Positions 1 to 10,205 of a stretch of DNA of 64,000 nt are shown one piece after another; the first letter of the stretch is position 1, and each line of letters begins with the position of its first letter. The position numbers were made by a program, and so were the translations under genes. A model generated the notes under the pieces. The model was given only the letters and a program-made list of their open reading frames with translations, ran no database searches and had not been told where the DNA came from. The DNA comes from Amycolatopsis balhimycina FH 1894 (GTDB taxonomy: Bacteria > Actinomycetota > Actinomycetes > Mycobacteriales > Pseudonocardiaceae), in the NCBI RefSeq assembly GCF_000384295.1, contig NZ_KB913037.1, forward strand, positions 10,594,228 to 10,658,227, written 5' to 3'.

Positions 1-1416
1 CAGCCACTGGCCGGCCCGGTGCCAGTTGCGCCGCAGCCCCTCCAGGTCCGGCCAGTAGCCGACCGACAGCCCCGCCGCGTATGCCGCGCCCAGCGACACC
101 GTCTCCGCCACCATCGGGCGGACCACCGGCACGTCGAGGACGTCGGCGATGCACTGCATCAGCAGGTTGTCGGCCGTCATCCCGCCGTCGACCTTCAACG
201 TCGTGAGCGCCAGCCCGGAGTCGGCGTTCATCGCGTCGACGACTTCGCGGGTCTGCCAGGCGGTCGCCTCCAGCACCGCCCGCGCCAGGTGGCCCTTCGT
301 GATGTACGACGTCAGCCCGGCGATCACGCCGCGCGCCTCGCTGTGCCAGTGCGGTGCGAACAGCCCGGAGAAGGCGGGCACGATGTAGCAGCCGCCGTTG
401 TCCTCGACCGTGCGCGCCAGGGTCTCGATCTCCGGGGCGCTGCCGATCAGCTCGAGGCCGTCCCGGAACCACTGCACCAGCGACCCGGTGACGGCGATCG
501 ACCCTTCGAGGGCGTACACCGCGGGCTCGTCGCCGATCTTGAAGCCGACCGTGGTCAGCATGCCGTGGGTGGACAGCACGGGCGTCGGGCCGGTGTTGAG
601 CAGCAGGAAGCTGCCGGTGCCGTAGGTGCACTTCGCCTCGCCGGGTGCGAAGCAGGTCTGGCCGAACAGGGCCGCCTGCTGGTCGCCGAGCGCGGCCGCG
701 ATCCGGATGCCCGGCACCACCCGGGACGTCGTCCCGTAGACCTCGGTCGAGGAGCGGATCTCCGGCAGCATCGCGCGCGGGACGTCGAAGAACTCCAGGA
801 GCTCGTCGTCCCAGCTGAGCGTGCGCAGGTTCATCAGCATGGTGCGGGAGGCGTTGGTGACGTCGGTGATGTGCACGCCACCCTCGGCGCCGCCGGTGAG
901 GTTCCAGATCAGCCAGCTCTCGATGGTGCCGAAGAGGACGTCGCCGCGTTCGGCGCGCTCGCGCAGCCCCGGCGTGCGTTCGAGCAGCCAGCGGATGCGG
1001 GGCGCGGAGAAGTACGTCGCCAGCGGCAGGCCGCACAGCTGCCGGACGCGGTCGGCGCCCGGCTCCCGGGCGAGCTGCTCGAGCATGGCGTCGGTGCGGG
1101 TGTCCTGCCAGACGATCGCCCGCCCGACCGGGTTGCCGGTGCGCCGGTCCCACAGCACGGTCGTCTCGCGCTGGTTGGCGATCCCGAGGCCGACGACCTG
1201 GTCGGCGGTCGCGCCGGCGTCGGCGAGGGCCTGCGGCACGATCCGGGACAGGTTCCGCCAGATCTCGACGGCGTCGTGTTCGACCCAGCCGGGGCGCGGG
1301 AAGTGCTGCTGGTGCTCCCGCTGCACGACGGAGACGAGCCGGCCCCTGGCGTCGAACAGGATGCACCGGGTGGAGGTGGTGCCCTGGTCGACGGACATCA
1401 CGTACCGCTGGACCAT
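1..1416 (-). CDS. glpK: glycerol kinase (second copy), C-terminus cut by window edge
   Basis: ATP-dependent phosphorylation of glycerol to glycerol-3-phosphate in the cytoplasm. 472 codons are visible from an ATG at 1416; the usual length is about 500, so only the last few dozen residues lie outside. FGGY-kinase features are clear: DQGTTSTR at residues 10-17, NQRETT near 80, a WQDTRTD stretch near 100, and GTGSFLL and [10 protein letters not shown] in the second half. The start lies 10 bp after the IclR-type regulator stop on the same strand, so the two are probably co-transcribed. It is a clear paralogue of the glycerol kinase at 3186-4700 but diverged (for example [10 protein letters not shown] here, [10 protein letters not shown] there). 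A second in-frame Met six codons in is an alternative start. Confidence 0.93.
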   Translation of the reverse strand, partial: MVQRYVMSVDQGTTSTRCILFDARGRLVSVVQREHQQHFPRPGWVEHDAVEIWRNLSRIVPQALADAGATADQVVGLGIANQRETTVLWDRRTGNPVGRAIVWQDTRTDAMLEQLAREPGADRVRQLCGLPLATYFSAPRIRWLLERTPGLRERAERGDVLFGTIESWLIWNLTGGAEGGVHITDVTNASRTMLMNLRTLSWDDELLEFFDVPRAMLPEIRSSTEVYGTTSRVVPGIRIAAALGDQQAALFGQTCFAPGEAKCTYGTGSFLLLNTGPTPVLSTHGMLTTVGFKIGDEPAVYALEGSIAVTGSLVQWFRDGLELIGSAPEIETLARTVEDNGGCYIVPAFSGLFAPHWHSEARGVIAGLTSYITKGHLARAVLEATAWQTREVVDAMNADSGLALTTLKVDGGMTADNLLMQCIADVLDVPVVRPMVAETVSLGAAYAAGLSVGYWPDLEGLRRNWHRAGQWL

Positions 1417-1426
1417 GCCCCTCCCT

Positions 1427-2179
1427 TCACCATCGGGACGCACCCAGGTCGCGCGACACCGCGCGCGCCGCGTCGCGGACGTGGCCCAGCAGCCGCGGGC
1501 TGGGGCTGCCGTCCGGTTCGCAGATGCGCTCCACCGCGCCGGACACCCCGATCGCGCCGACCACGATCCCGCCGTGGCCGCGGATCGGGGCCGCGATCCC
1601 GGCCTCGCCGGAGATCATCTCGCCGTTCTCCGCCGCCCAGCCCGCCTCCCGTACCTTCGCACACGCCCTCTTGATCGCCGTCTGGGTGACCAGCGTGCGG
1701 CGCGTGTACGGCTCCGGGTCCGCCTTCAGCGTCGTGTCGTAGGCCAGCAGCACCTTGCCGAGCGCGGTCGCGTGCAGCGGCAGCAGCGTACCGACGTCGA
1801 GGGTCTGCAGGCTGTCGTCCGGCCGGAACACGTGGTGCACGACCAGCACCCGGCCCTCCAGGGGCGCGCCGATCCGGACCGCCTCCCCGCTGCGCGAGGC
1901 CAGCGCGTCGGCCCAGTTGATCGCCCGGGACCGCAGCTCGTTGACGTCGAGGTAGCTCGTGCCCAGGTGCAGCAGCGCCGCGCCGAGCTGGTACTTGCCC
2001 GTGTCGCGGTCCTGCTCGACGAACCCGACGCCCTGCAGCGTGCGCAGGATCCCGTGGGCGGTGCCCTTCGCCAGTTCCAGGGACTCGGCGATCTCGCCGA
2101 CGCCCAGGCGCCCCGAGCCGCGCGCCAGCAATCGCAGGATCGCGGCGGCGCGCTCGATGGACTGGATCGGACCGGGCAC
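1427..2179 (-). CDS. IclR-family transcriptional regulator (GylR-like)
   Basis: DNA-binding regulator of 250 aa with the IclR layout: an N-terminal winged helix-turn-helix (about residues 8-60, containing [19 protein letters not shown]) and a C-terminal effector-binding domain (about 75-245, with [11 protein letters not shown]). It faces glpF-glpK-glpD and precedes a glycerol kinase, as GylR does in Streptomyces, so control of glycerol use is likely; the effector (glycerol-3-phosphate?) is inference. The GTG start at 2179 has no Shine-Dalgarno. A -10-like TAGGGT (minus strand, 2186-2191) sits where transcription would begin at or next to the start codon, suggesting a leaderless mRNA. The matching -35 falls inside the palindromic operator at 2208-2222, so autoregulation is plausible. 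Confidence 0.9.
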   Translation of the reverse strand: MPGPIQSIERAAAILRLLARGSGRLGVGEIAESLELAKGTAHGILRTLQGVGFVEQDRDTGKYQLGAALLHLGTSYLDVNELRSRAINWADALASRSGEAVRIGAPLEGRVLVVHHVFRPDDSLQTLDVGTLLPLHATALGKVLLAYDTTLKADPEPYTRRTLVTQTAIKRACAKVREAGWAAENGEMISGEAGIAAPIRGHGGIVVGAIGVSGAVERICEPDGSPSPRLLGHVRDAARAVSRDLGASRW

Positions 2180-2207
2180 GGCGAGACCCTAGCCCGACCG
2201 GCCACGA

Positions 2208-2222
2208 TTCGACAATGTCGAA
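2208..2222. promoter_or_regulatory. palindromic IclR-type operator, site 1
   Basis: TTCGACAATGTCGAA: perfect 7-bp arms around one base. It overlaps the predicted -35 of the IclR gene and lies about 80 bp upstream of the predicted glpF transcription start. Confidence 0.6.
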
Positions 2223-2237
2223 CATCCAGTTCAGCCG

Positions 2238-2252
2238 TTCGACAATGCCGAC
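2238..2252. promoter_or_regulatory. IclR-type operator, imperfect site 2
   Basis: TTCGACAATGCCGAC shares 13 of 15 bases with site 1 and starts exactly 30 bp after it, about three helical turns, so both face the same side of the helix. It ends 9 bp before the glpF -35. Confidence 0.55.
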
Positions 2253-2261
2253 CGGTGTCCG

Positions 2262-2290
2262 TTGACCGGTCTGACACGCGAACTTAACTT
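2262..2290 (+). promoter_or_regulatory. predicted glpFKD promoter
   Basis: TTGACC (2262-2267), 17-bp spacer, TAACTT (2285-2290). This fits an actinobacterial housekeeping promoter and sits just upstream of glpF and downstream of both operator copies. Confidence 0.5.
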
Positions 2291-2333
2291 TCATCCACCA
2301 GTAGGGGGACAAGGTCCTTTGTGGAGGAAAGCA

Positions 2334-3155
2334 ATGGTGCGAAGCCTCAAGGCCCGTGGACTCGCCGGCGAGATGGCCGCCGAGTTCGTGGGAACGATGA
2401 TCCTCATCCTCTTCGGGTGCGGGGTGGTGGCGCAGGTCGTCGCCGCGGGGATCGGGGACCACGACAGCATCGCCTGGGCCTGGGGCCTCGGCGTCACGCT
2501 CGGTGTTTACGTCGCTTCGCGGATCAGCGGCGCACACCTGAACCCGGCGGTCACGATCGCCCTCGCGGTGTTCAAGGGCTTCGAGTGGCGCAAGGTCGCC
2601 CCCTACGCCCTGGCGCAGACCGCCGGCGCGTTCCTCGCCGCCCTGCTGGTGCGCTGGAACTACACCGAGGTCCTCAACGCCAAGGACCCCGGCCTGACGA
2701 TCAAGACGCAGGGCGTGTTCTCCACCCTGCCCGGTAACGGCACCCTCCCGGTGGGTGACTGGGGCGCCTTCCGCGACCAGATCATCGGCACCGCGATCCT
2801 CGTCCTGGTGATCTTCGCGATCACCGACCTGCGCAACACCGCCCCGGCCGCGAACCTCGCCCCGGTCGTCGTCGGCTTCCTCGTCGTCGCGATCGGCATG
2901 GCCTGGGGCACCAACGCCGGCTACGCGATCAACCCCGCCCGCGACTTCGGCCCGCGCCTGGCGTCCTGGCTGACCGGCTACGACACGGCGTTCACCGACC
3001 AATACGGCTTCCCGTACTGGTGGATCCCGATCGTCGCGCCGGTGATCGGCGCGGTCATCGGCGGCGCGATCTACAAGTACCTGATCGAGCGGCACCTGCC
3101 CGCCGACGCCCCGCTGGACGCCCTGCCCGCCAAGGACCTCGAGCCCGCCAGCTGA
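2334..3155 (+). CDS. glpF: glycerol uptake facilitator (aquaglyceroporin)
   Basis: Inner-membrane channel for glycerol diffusion, 273 aa, MIP family. The two pore motifs are intact: NPAVT at residue 70 and NPARD at residue 200; the Asp after the second NPA-R marks glycerol channels rather than water-only aquaporins. Six hydrophobic segments are seen. The start at 2334 is chosen because GGAGGAAA (2323-2330) precedes it at good spacing; an upstream in-frame start would run through the promoter. It is first in the glpF-glpK-glpD cluster, with a 30-bp gap to glpK. Confidence 0.95.
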   Translation: MVRSLKARGLAGEMAAEFVGTMILILFGCGVVAQVVAAGIGDHDSIAWAWGLGVTLGVYVASRISGAHLNPAVTIALAVFKGFEWRKVAPYALAQTAGAFLAALLVRWNYTEVLNAKDPGLTIKTQGVFSTLPGNGTLPVGDWGAFRDQIIGTAILVLVIFAITDLRNTAPAANLAPVVVGFLVVAIGMAWGTNAGYAINPARDFGPRLASWLTGYDTAFTDQYGFPYWWIPIVAPVIGAVIGGAIYKYLIERHLPADAPLDALPAKDLEPAS

Positions 3156-3185
3156 CTTCCGCCGATCGACTACAGGAGCACGACC

Positions 3186-4700
3186 ATGCCGGACTTCGTC
3201 GGTGCCGTGGACCAGGGCACGACCAGCACCCGCTTCATGATCTTCGACCACGGCGGCAACGAGATCGCCCGCCACCAGCTCGAGCACGAGCAGATCCTGC
3301 CCAAGCCGGGCTGGGTCGAGCACGACGCCACCGAGATCTGGGAACGCACCCGCTCGGTCATCGCGACCGCACTCAACAAGGCCAACCTGACCGTGAACGA
3401 CCTGGCCGCGCTCGGCATCACCAACCAGCGCGAGACCACCGTCGTGTGGAACCGCCGCACCGGCCGCCCGTACGGCCACGCGATCGTCTGGCAGGACACC
3501 CGCACCGACCGGATCGCCTCGGCGCTGGAGCGCGAGGGCAAGGGCGAGGTAATCCGCCGCAAGGCCGGCCTGCCGCCCGCCACCTACTTCTCCGGCGGCA
3601 AGCTGCAGTGGATCCTTGAGAACGTCGAAGGCGTGCGCGAGGACGCCGAGAAGGGTGACGCCCTCTTCGGCACCACCGACTCGTGGCTCATCTGGAACCT
3701 CACCGGCGGCCCGGACGGCGGCGTCCACGTCACCGACCCGACCAACGCCTCGCGCACCATGCTGATGGACCTCGAGACCCTCGACTGGGACGACGAGCTG
3801 CTGTCGTTCTTCACCGTCCCCCGGCAGATGCTGCCGACGATCCGGCCGTCGTCCAACCCCGGCTTCGGCACCACCCGCGCGGACGGCCCGCTCGGCGGCG
3901 AGGTCACCATCACCGGCGTCCTCGGCGACCAGCAGGCCGCCACCGTCGGGCAGGTCTGCTTCCGGCCCGGCGAGGCCAAGAACACCTACGGCACCGGCAA
4001 CTTCCTGCTGCTCAACACCGGCCAGGAGCTGGTCCGCTCCCAGCACGGCCTGCTGACGACGCTGTGCTACCAGTTCGGCGACGAGAAGCCGGTCTACGCG
4101 CTGGAAGGCTCGATCGCCGTCACCGGCTCGGCCGTGCAGTGGCTGCGCGACCAGCTCGGCATCATCAGCGGCGCGGCCCAGAGCGAGAGCCTGGCCCGCC
4201 AGGTCGAGGACAACGGCGGCGTCTACTTCGTCCCGGCGTTCTCCGGCCTGTTCGCGCCGTACTGGCGCTCCGACGCCCGGGGCGCGATCGTCGGCCTCAC
4301 CCGCGCCACGACGAACGCCCACATCGCGCGGGCGACGCTCGAAGCGATCTGCTACCAGACCCGCGACGTCGTCGAGGCGATGCAGAACGACTCCGGCGTC
4401 ACGCTCGACGTGCTGCGGGTGGACGGTGGCGTCACCGCCAACGAGCTGTGCATGCAGCTGCAGGCGGACATCCTCGGCGTGCCGGTGTCGAAGCCGGTCG
4501 TCGCCGAGACCACCGCGCTCGGCGCCGCGTACGCGGCCGGGCTTGCCGTCGGCTTCTGGAAGTCGACCGACGAGCTCGAGCAGAACTGGAACGAGGACAA
4601 GCGCTGGACGCCGTCGTGGAGCGACGAGCAGCGCGCCGAGGGCTACGCGGGCTGGCAGAAGGCCGTCGGCCGCACGCTCGACTGGGTCGACGTGCAATGA
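3186..4700 (+). CDS. glpK: glycerol kinase
   Basis: Converts glycerol that enters through GlpF into glycerol-3-phosphate using ATP. 504 aa, full length for the FGGY family: DQGTTSTR (residues 9-16), NQRETT (about 80), WQDTRTD (about 105), a GTGNFLL nucleotide/substrate region, and [18 protein letters not shown] near 310. The start is preceded by ACAGGAGCACGACC. It lies between glpF and glpD in a tight operon; its stop is 17 bp before the glpD start. It is presumably the main catabolic copy, the other kinase being on the opposite strand next to the regulator. Confidence 0.97.
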   Translation: MPDFVGAVDQGTTSTRFMIFDHGGNEIARHQLEHEQILPKPGWVEHDATEIWERTRSVIATALNKANLTVNDLAALGITNQRETTVVWNRRTGRPYGHAIVWQDTRTDRIASALEREGKGEVIRRKAGLPPATYFSGGKLQWILENVEGVREDAEKGDALFGTTDSWLIWNLTGGPDGGVHVTDPTNASRTMLMDLETLDWDDELLSFFTVPRQMLPTIRPSSNPGFGTTRADGPLGGEVTITGVLGDQQAATVGQVCFRPGEAKNTYGTGNFLLLNTGQELVRSQHGLLTTLCYQFGDEKPVYALEGSIAVTGSAVQWLRDQLGIISGAAQSESLARQVEDNGGVYFVPAFSGLFAPYWRSDARGAIVGLTRATTNAHIARATLEAICYQTRDVVEAMQNDSGVTLDVLRVDGGVTANELCMQLQADILGVPVSKPVVAETTALGAAYAAGLAVGFWKSTDELEQNWNEDKRWTPSWSDEQRAEGYAGWQKAVGRTLDWVDVQ

Positions 4701-4717
4701 CCCCGAGGAGGAACACC

Positions 4718-6406
4718 GTGACCCCGCTTTCCCCGCAGTACCGGGCGGAAACCCTGCGGAAGCTGGTCAACGAAGAGGTCGACGTGCTCGTCGTCGGCGG
4801 CGGAGTGACCGGGGCCGGCGTTGCGCTCGACGCCGCCTCCCGGGGGTTGTCGACCGCGCTGGTCGAGGCCCGCGACTTCGCCGCCGGCACGTCCAGCCGG
4901 TCGTCCAAGCTGATCCACGGTGGCCTGCGCTACCTGGAACAGCTGGACTTCAAGCTGGTCCGCGAAGCGCTCAAGGAGCGCGGGCTGCTGCTGCAGACGC
5001 TGGCCCCGCACCTGGTGCGGCCGGTCAAGTTCCTGGTCCCGCTGACGCACCGGGTGTGGGAGCGCGGCTACATCGGCGCCGGCGTCACCCTGTACGACAC
5101 CCTCGGCGGCGCCCGCGCGCTGCCGAGGCACCGGCACCTGTCCAAGCGCGGCGCCTTCAAGGCGGCTCCGGCGCTGGCGGACGACGCGCTGATCGGGGCG
5201 ATCCAGTACTACGACGCCCAGGTCGACGACGCCCGGCACACGATGACGATCGCGCGGACGGCCGCCGAGCAGGGCGCTTCGGTGCTCACGCGGACTCGCG
5301 TCACTTCGCTGCTTCGCGAGGGTGAGCGCGTCGTCGGGGCGAAGGTCGTGGACCGCGAGAGCGGGGTCGAGTTCGAGATCCGGGCTCGCACCGTCGTGGC
5401 CGCGACCGGCGTGTGGAGCGACGACATGGCGGAGGCGGCCGGCATCCCCGCGCCGTTCACCGTCCGCGCGTCCAAGGGCATCCACCTGGTGGTGCCGCGG
5501 GAGAAGATCGACCTCGACACCGGGCTGATCCTGCGGACCGAGAAGAGCGTGCTCTTCGTGATCCCGTGGGGACGGCACTGGATCGTCGGCACCACCGACA
5601 CCGAGTGGGACCTCGACCGCGAGCACCCGGCGGCGAGCCGCGCGGACGTCGACTACGTGCTCGAACACCTCAACGCCGTGCTCCGGACGCCGGTGACGCA
5701 CGACGACATCGAGGGCGTCTACGCGGGTCTGCGTCCGCTGCTCGCGGCGAAGGCGGCCGCGACGACGAAGCTGTCGCGGGAACACGCGGTGGCGCACCCG
5801 GTGCCGGGCCTGGTCATCGTGGCCGGCGGCAAGTACACGACGTACCGGGTGATGGCCGCGGACGCGGTCGACGCCGCTGTCGCGGAGATCGGCCGCCCGG
5901 CGCCGCCGTCGTGGACCGACCGGCTCCCGATCGCCGGGGCCGAGGGCTACGCCGAGCTGTGGGAGGACCGGTTCGCCGTGGCCGCGAAGTCGGGGCTGCC
6001 GCTGACGCGCGTCGAGCACCTGCTGCAGCGGTACGGCACGCGGATCTGGAACCTCCTCGAGCTGATCGAGGAGCAGCCTTCGCTCGGGGAACCGATCACG
6101 GAGACCTCCGAGTACCTCCGCGTGGAGGCCGTCTACGCGGTTTCCCACGAGGGGGCGCTGCACCTGGAGGACGTCCTCACCCGGCGGACGCGCATCTCGA
6201 TCGAGGAGCGCGACCGCGGCGTCACGGCGGCGCCCGTCGTCGCCGGGCTGATGGCACCGCTGCTGGGCTGGGATGCCCACCGGACCGGCCGCGAGGTGGC
6301 GAACTACCTCGCGCGCGTCGAGGCGGAGCGCTCGGCGCAGGAAGCACCGGACGACGCGGCGGCGAACGCCACCCGCCTCGCGGCCCCGGCCCTCCTGCCC
6401 AGCTGA
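4718..6406 (+). CDS. glpD: FAD-dependent glycerol-3-phosphate dehydrogenase
   Basis: Membrane-associated flavoenzyme oxidising glycerol-3-phosphate to dihydroxyacetone phosphate and passing electrons to the quinone pool. 562 aa. FAD Rossmann motif VVGGGVTGAG at residues 25-34, the family signature SSKLIHGGLRYLEQ, and GGKYTTYRVMA in the second half are present. The GTG at 4718 is chosen because GAGGAGGAA (4705-4713) sits directly upstream; an ATG at 4697 overlapping the glpK stop is possible but has no such site. Last gene of the glycerol operon; a long palindrome follows 17 bp after the stop. Confidence 0.95.
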   Translation: MTPLSPQYRAETLRKLVNEEVDVLVVGGGVTGAGVALDAASRGLSTALVEARDFAAGTSSRSSKLIHGGLRYLEQLDFKLVREALKERGLLLQTLAPHLVRPVKFLVPLTHRVWERGYIGAGVTLYDTLGGARALPRHRHLSKRGAFKAAPALADDALIGAIQYYDAQVDDARHTMTIARTAAEQGASVLTRTRVTSLLREGERVVGAKVVDRESGVEFEIRARTVVAATGVWSDDMAEAAGIPAPFTVRASKGIHLVVPREKIDLDTGLILRTEKSVLFVIPWGRHWIVGTTDTEWDLDREHPAASRADVDYVLEHLNAVLRTPVTHDDIEGVYAGLRPLLAAKAAATTKLSREHAVAHPVPGLVIVAGGKYTTYRVMAADAVDAAVAEIGRPAPPSWTDRLPIAGAEGYAELWEDRFAVAAKSGLPLTRVEHLLQRYGTRIWNLLELIEEQPSLGEPITETSEYLRVEAVYAVSHEGALHLEDVLTRRTRISIEERDRGVTAAPVVAGLMAPLLGWDAHRTGREVANYLARVEAERSAQEAPDDAAANATRLAAPALLPS

Positions 6407-6422
6407 GCTGCTCCGCCGAGGT

Positions 6423-6473
6423 CCGTGAATGGCACATTGAGGGACTCTAAGTCCCTCAATGTGCCATTCACGG
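6423..6473. repeat. intergenic palindrome, family A copy 1
   Basis: 24-bp perfectly complementary arms (6423-6446 and 6450-6473) around CTA. The core reads GTGAATGGCACATTGAGGG. It lies between convergent glpD and the APH-type kinase, and the minus-strand TGA stop of the latter (6468-6470) is inside the arm. It can form a long hairpin on either strand, so a bidirectional terminator is likely, though there is no U-tract. Confidence 0.9.
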
Positions 6474-7346
6474 CTTTGGCCGGCAGCCGAGGGCGGCGAG
6501 GGCGTAGCGGGCGTTGCCCGAGATGACCGGGTTCGTGTGCCGGTAGTAGGGGAGCTGGATCACCGCCATCGACAACGCCCAGCCGCGGCCGCGTGCCCAG
6601 GTCGCGTCGTCGGTGCCGACGGCGTCGCGGAAGGTGTGCCGGGTTTCCGCGGTCAGCAGGTTCCACGCCGGGATCAGGTCGCACGCCGGGTCGCCGAGGC
6701 CCGCGGTGGCCCAATCCAGGACTCCGGTCAGGCGGCCGTCGCGCAGCAGCAAGTTGCCGGGCATGAGGTCCGAATGCACCCAGCACGGCCGGTCTGTCCA
6801 CTTCGGAGCGTCGAGCGCCTCGGTCCAGACGGCGAGGGCCGCCTCCGCGTCGAACGGCTCGTCGGTGCGGCTCAGCTCCTCGATCGCCCGTCGGGTGGCT
6901 CGGTCGACGGGAGCCAGCGGCTTTCCGCGGTACGCCGGGGGACCGTCCGCCGTGTTCGCCCGCAGCGCGAGGACGAACTCCGCCAGGTCGCGGGCCGGTG
7001 CGTCCAGGCCTTCGAGTGCCGGGGAGCCGTCGAGCCAGCCGTGCACCGCCCACGGCCACGGATACCCCTCGGCCGGTTCGCCCACGGCGACGACGGCCGG
7101 GACCGCCACCGGCAGCCCGCCGAGTGCGGTGAGGACCCGCGCTTCCTTCGCGATGTCACCGGCGCCGCCCGCGGTCAGCGGGAGCCGGACCGTGAGGTCG
7201 TCGCCCAGGCGGTAGACGGCGTTGACCGTGCCGCCCGAAGCCAGGGGAGTGACCGGCAGGCCGGCCCACGCCGGGAACTGCCCGCGCACGAGCCGCCCGA
7301 CGAGGTCGGTGTCGATGGCGTGCTCGTCGGCGTGCATCCGGCCCAT
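6468..7346 (-). CDS. aminoglycoside phosphotransferase (APH)-family kinase
   Basis: Small-molecule kinase of 292 aa with the APH/choline-kinase fold. The catalytic loop HSDLMPGNLL (from about residue 191) and the metal-binding LDWATAGLGDPACDL are intact, so it should be active. The substrate cannot be told from sequence; such proteins phosphorylate aminoglycosides, other antibiotics, sugars or choline. The ATG at 7346 has no strong ribosome site; a second Met three codons in is possible. Its final codons and stop lie inside the family A palindrome. Divergent from argG. Confidence 0.85.
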   Translation of the reverse strand: MGRMHADEHAIDTDLVGRLVRGQFPAWAGLPVTPLASGGTVNAVYRLGDDLTVRLPLTAGGAGDIAKEARVLTALGGLPVAVPAVVAVGEPAEGYPWPWAVHGWLDGSPALEGLDAPARDLAEFVLALRANTADGPPAYRGKPLAPVDRATRRAIEELSRTDEPFDAEAALAVWTEALDAPKWTDRPCWVHSDLMPGNLLLRDGRLTGVLDWATAGLGDPACDLIPAWNLLTAETRHTFRDAVGTDDATWARGRGWALSMAVIQLPYYRHTNPVISGNARYALAALGCRPKP

Positions 7347-7350
7347 GTGA

Positions 7351-8883
<1,533 letters not shown>

Positions 8884-8894
8884 TCGCTCACGAC

Positions 8895-8929
8895 CCGAAG
8901 GCCACCACGGATCTCGTGGTGGCCTTCGG
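8895..8929. terminator. bidirectional hairpin terminator
   Basis: Perfect 15-bp stem CCGAAGGCCACCACG with a 5-nt loop, 12 bp after the argG stop and 6 bp before the end of the convergent permease gene. Confidence 0.8.
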
Positions 8930-8934
8930 TGCTT

Positions 8935-10089
8935 TCACGCGTGGTGCCCGGCGTCGGGCGCGCCGCCCATCATCTTCAGCATGCCGGCCCCGCCGGTGCG
9001 CGCGAACCGCACCACGAGGACCGCCGCGAGGGCCAGGAACACGATGTTCAGCCACGTCGTGTAGTTCCAGGAGATGCCTTCGCGCATCACCGTTGCCGAG
9101 CGCGTGGCCGGGATCAGGCCGGTGACGCCGAAAAGCAGCTCGATGACGTAGCCGGCGCCGACCATCGAGGCGTAGAACGTGCCGAGCAGCACCAGGGTCA
9201 TCCGGGTGCCGTAGTACTTCCGGTAGATGTTCAGGATCGGCAGGATGAGCAGGTCGGCGAAGAGGAACGAAACGACGCCGCCGAAGCTGATGCCGCCGTT
9301 CCACAGCACCGCGGCCAGCGGGACGTTGCCGATCGAGCACACGAACGCGAGGATCGCCACGACCGGCCCGATGATCGGCCCCCAGAACGCCGAAGCGACC
9401 GGGTGGTCGGTGAAGAACAGCGCCCGCCACCACGATTCGGGGACCCAGGCGCCGACCGCGCCGGCGATCAGCAGCCCGATCACCAGGTCGCGCAGGATCG
9501 CCGCCCACTCCATGACGAACACGTGCGCCACCGCGGTGAACCCGCCGGCGGAGAACAGCCGCTGCCCGAACGTGCCGGGTCCCCGCACGGACATGTCCAT
9601 CGCCGCGTGGCCCTCCATCGACCCGGCGAGCCCCTTTTCCGCCTGCTCGCGAGCCGTCTCCAGCAGCCGACGGCGGACGAACAGCCGGAACAGCACGGCC
9701 AGCAGCACGATCATGATCGGGCCGCCGACGAACTCCGCCGCGGTGAACTGCCAGCCCATCAGCAGGGCGAGGATGATCCCGAGCTCGACGACGAGGTTGG
9801 TGGAGCCGATTTCGAAGGCCATGGCGGCGGTGAAGTGCGCGCCCCGGCGGAACAGCGACCGCGCCAGCGCGACCGCCGCGTAGGAGCAGGACGACGACGC
9901 GGCGCCCAGCAACGACGCCACCGCGAGGGTCCGCGGCCGGTCGTCGCCCATCAGGCGCACGATCGTGGCCTTGCGGACGACGGCCTGAACGATCGCCGAC
10001 AGCAGGAACCCGAGGATCAGGGCCCACAGGATCTCCCAGGTCATAGACCCGGCCAGCGCCAGCGCCTCGCCGATCTCGGCCACGGTCAT
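8935..10089 (-). CDS. ArsP-type / DUF318 membrane permease
   Basis: Integral membrane protein of 384 aa with about eight hydrophobic segments in two halves. The pattern GAASSSCSYAAVALARSLFR and a mirrored FVCSIGNVPLAAVLWNGG in the second half are typical of the ArsP_1 (PF03773) permeases. Members include organoarsenical exporters, but the substrate here is unknown and no arsenic regulator is adjacent. The start is set at 10089, where GGGAGG precedes the ATG; longer in-frame versions have no membrane-like N-terminus. Some members are trace-metal permeases, so the transported compound is left open. Confidence 0.82.
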   Translation of the reverse strand: MTVAEIGEALALAGSMTWEILWALILGFLLSAIVQAVVRKATIVRLMGDDRPRTLAVASLLGAASSSCSYAAVALARSLFRRGAHFTAAMAFEIGSTNLVVELGIILALLMGWQFTAAEFVGGPIMIVLLAVLFRLFVRRRLLETAREQAEKGLAGSMEGHAAMDMSVRGPGTFGQRLFSAGGFTAVAHVFVMEWAAILRDLVIGLLIAGAVGAWVPESWWRALFFTDHPVASAFWGPIIGPVVAILAFVCSIGNVPLAAVLWNGGISFGGVVSFLFADLLILPILNIYRKYYGTRMTLVLLGTFYASMVGAGYVIELLFGVTGLIPATRSATVMREGISWNYTTWLNIVFLALAAVLVVRFARTGGAGMLKMMGGAPDAGHHA

Positions 10090-10205
10090 CGCCTCCCGAT
10101 ACGCCCACGGGGTATCCGCCCGCGACTGTACCGGCTTACCGAGGCAGGTGTCGCGGCCGCGTAGGGTCGGCGGGGAAGATCCGGAACGATGGAAGGACAC
10201 GGCGG

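Noticed and set aside
1398..4697. A 1099-codon open frame on the minus strand across the glpF-glpK region
   Set aside because: It is antisense to well-supported glpF and glpK, has no recognisable domain, and is rich in Arg/Gly/Ala as expected for the complement of GC-rich genes.
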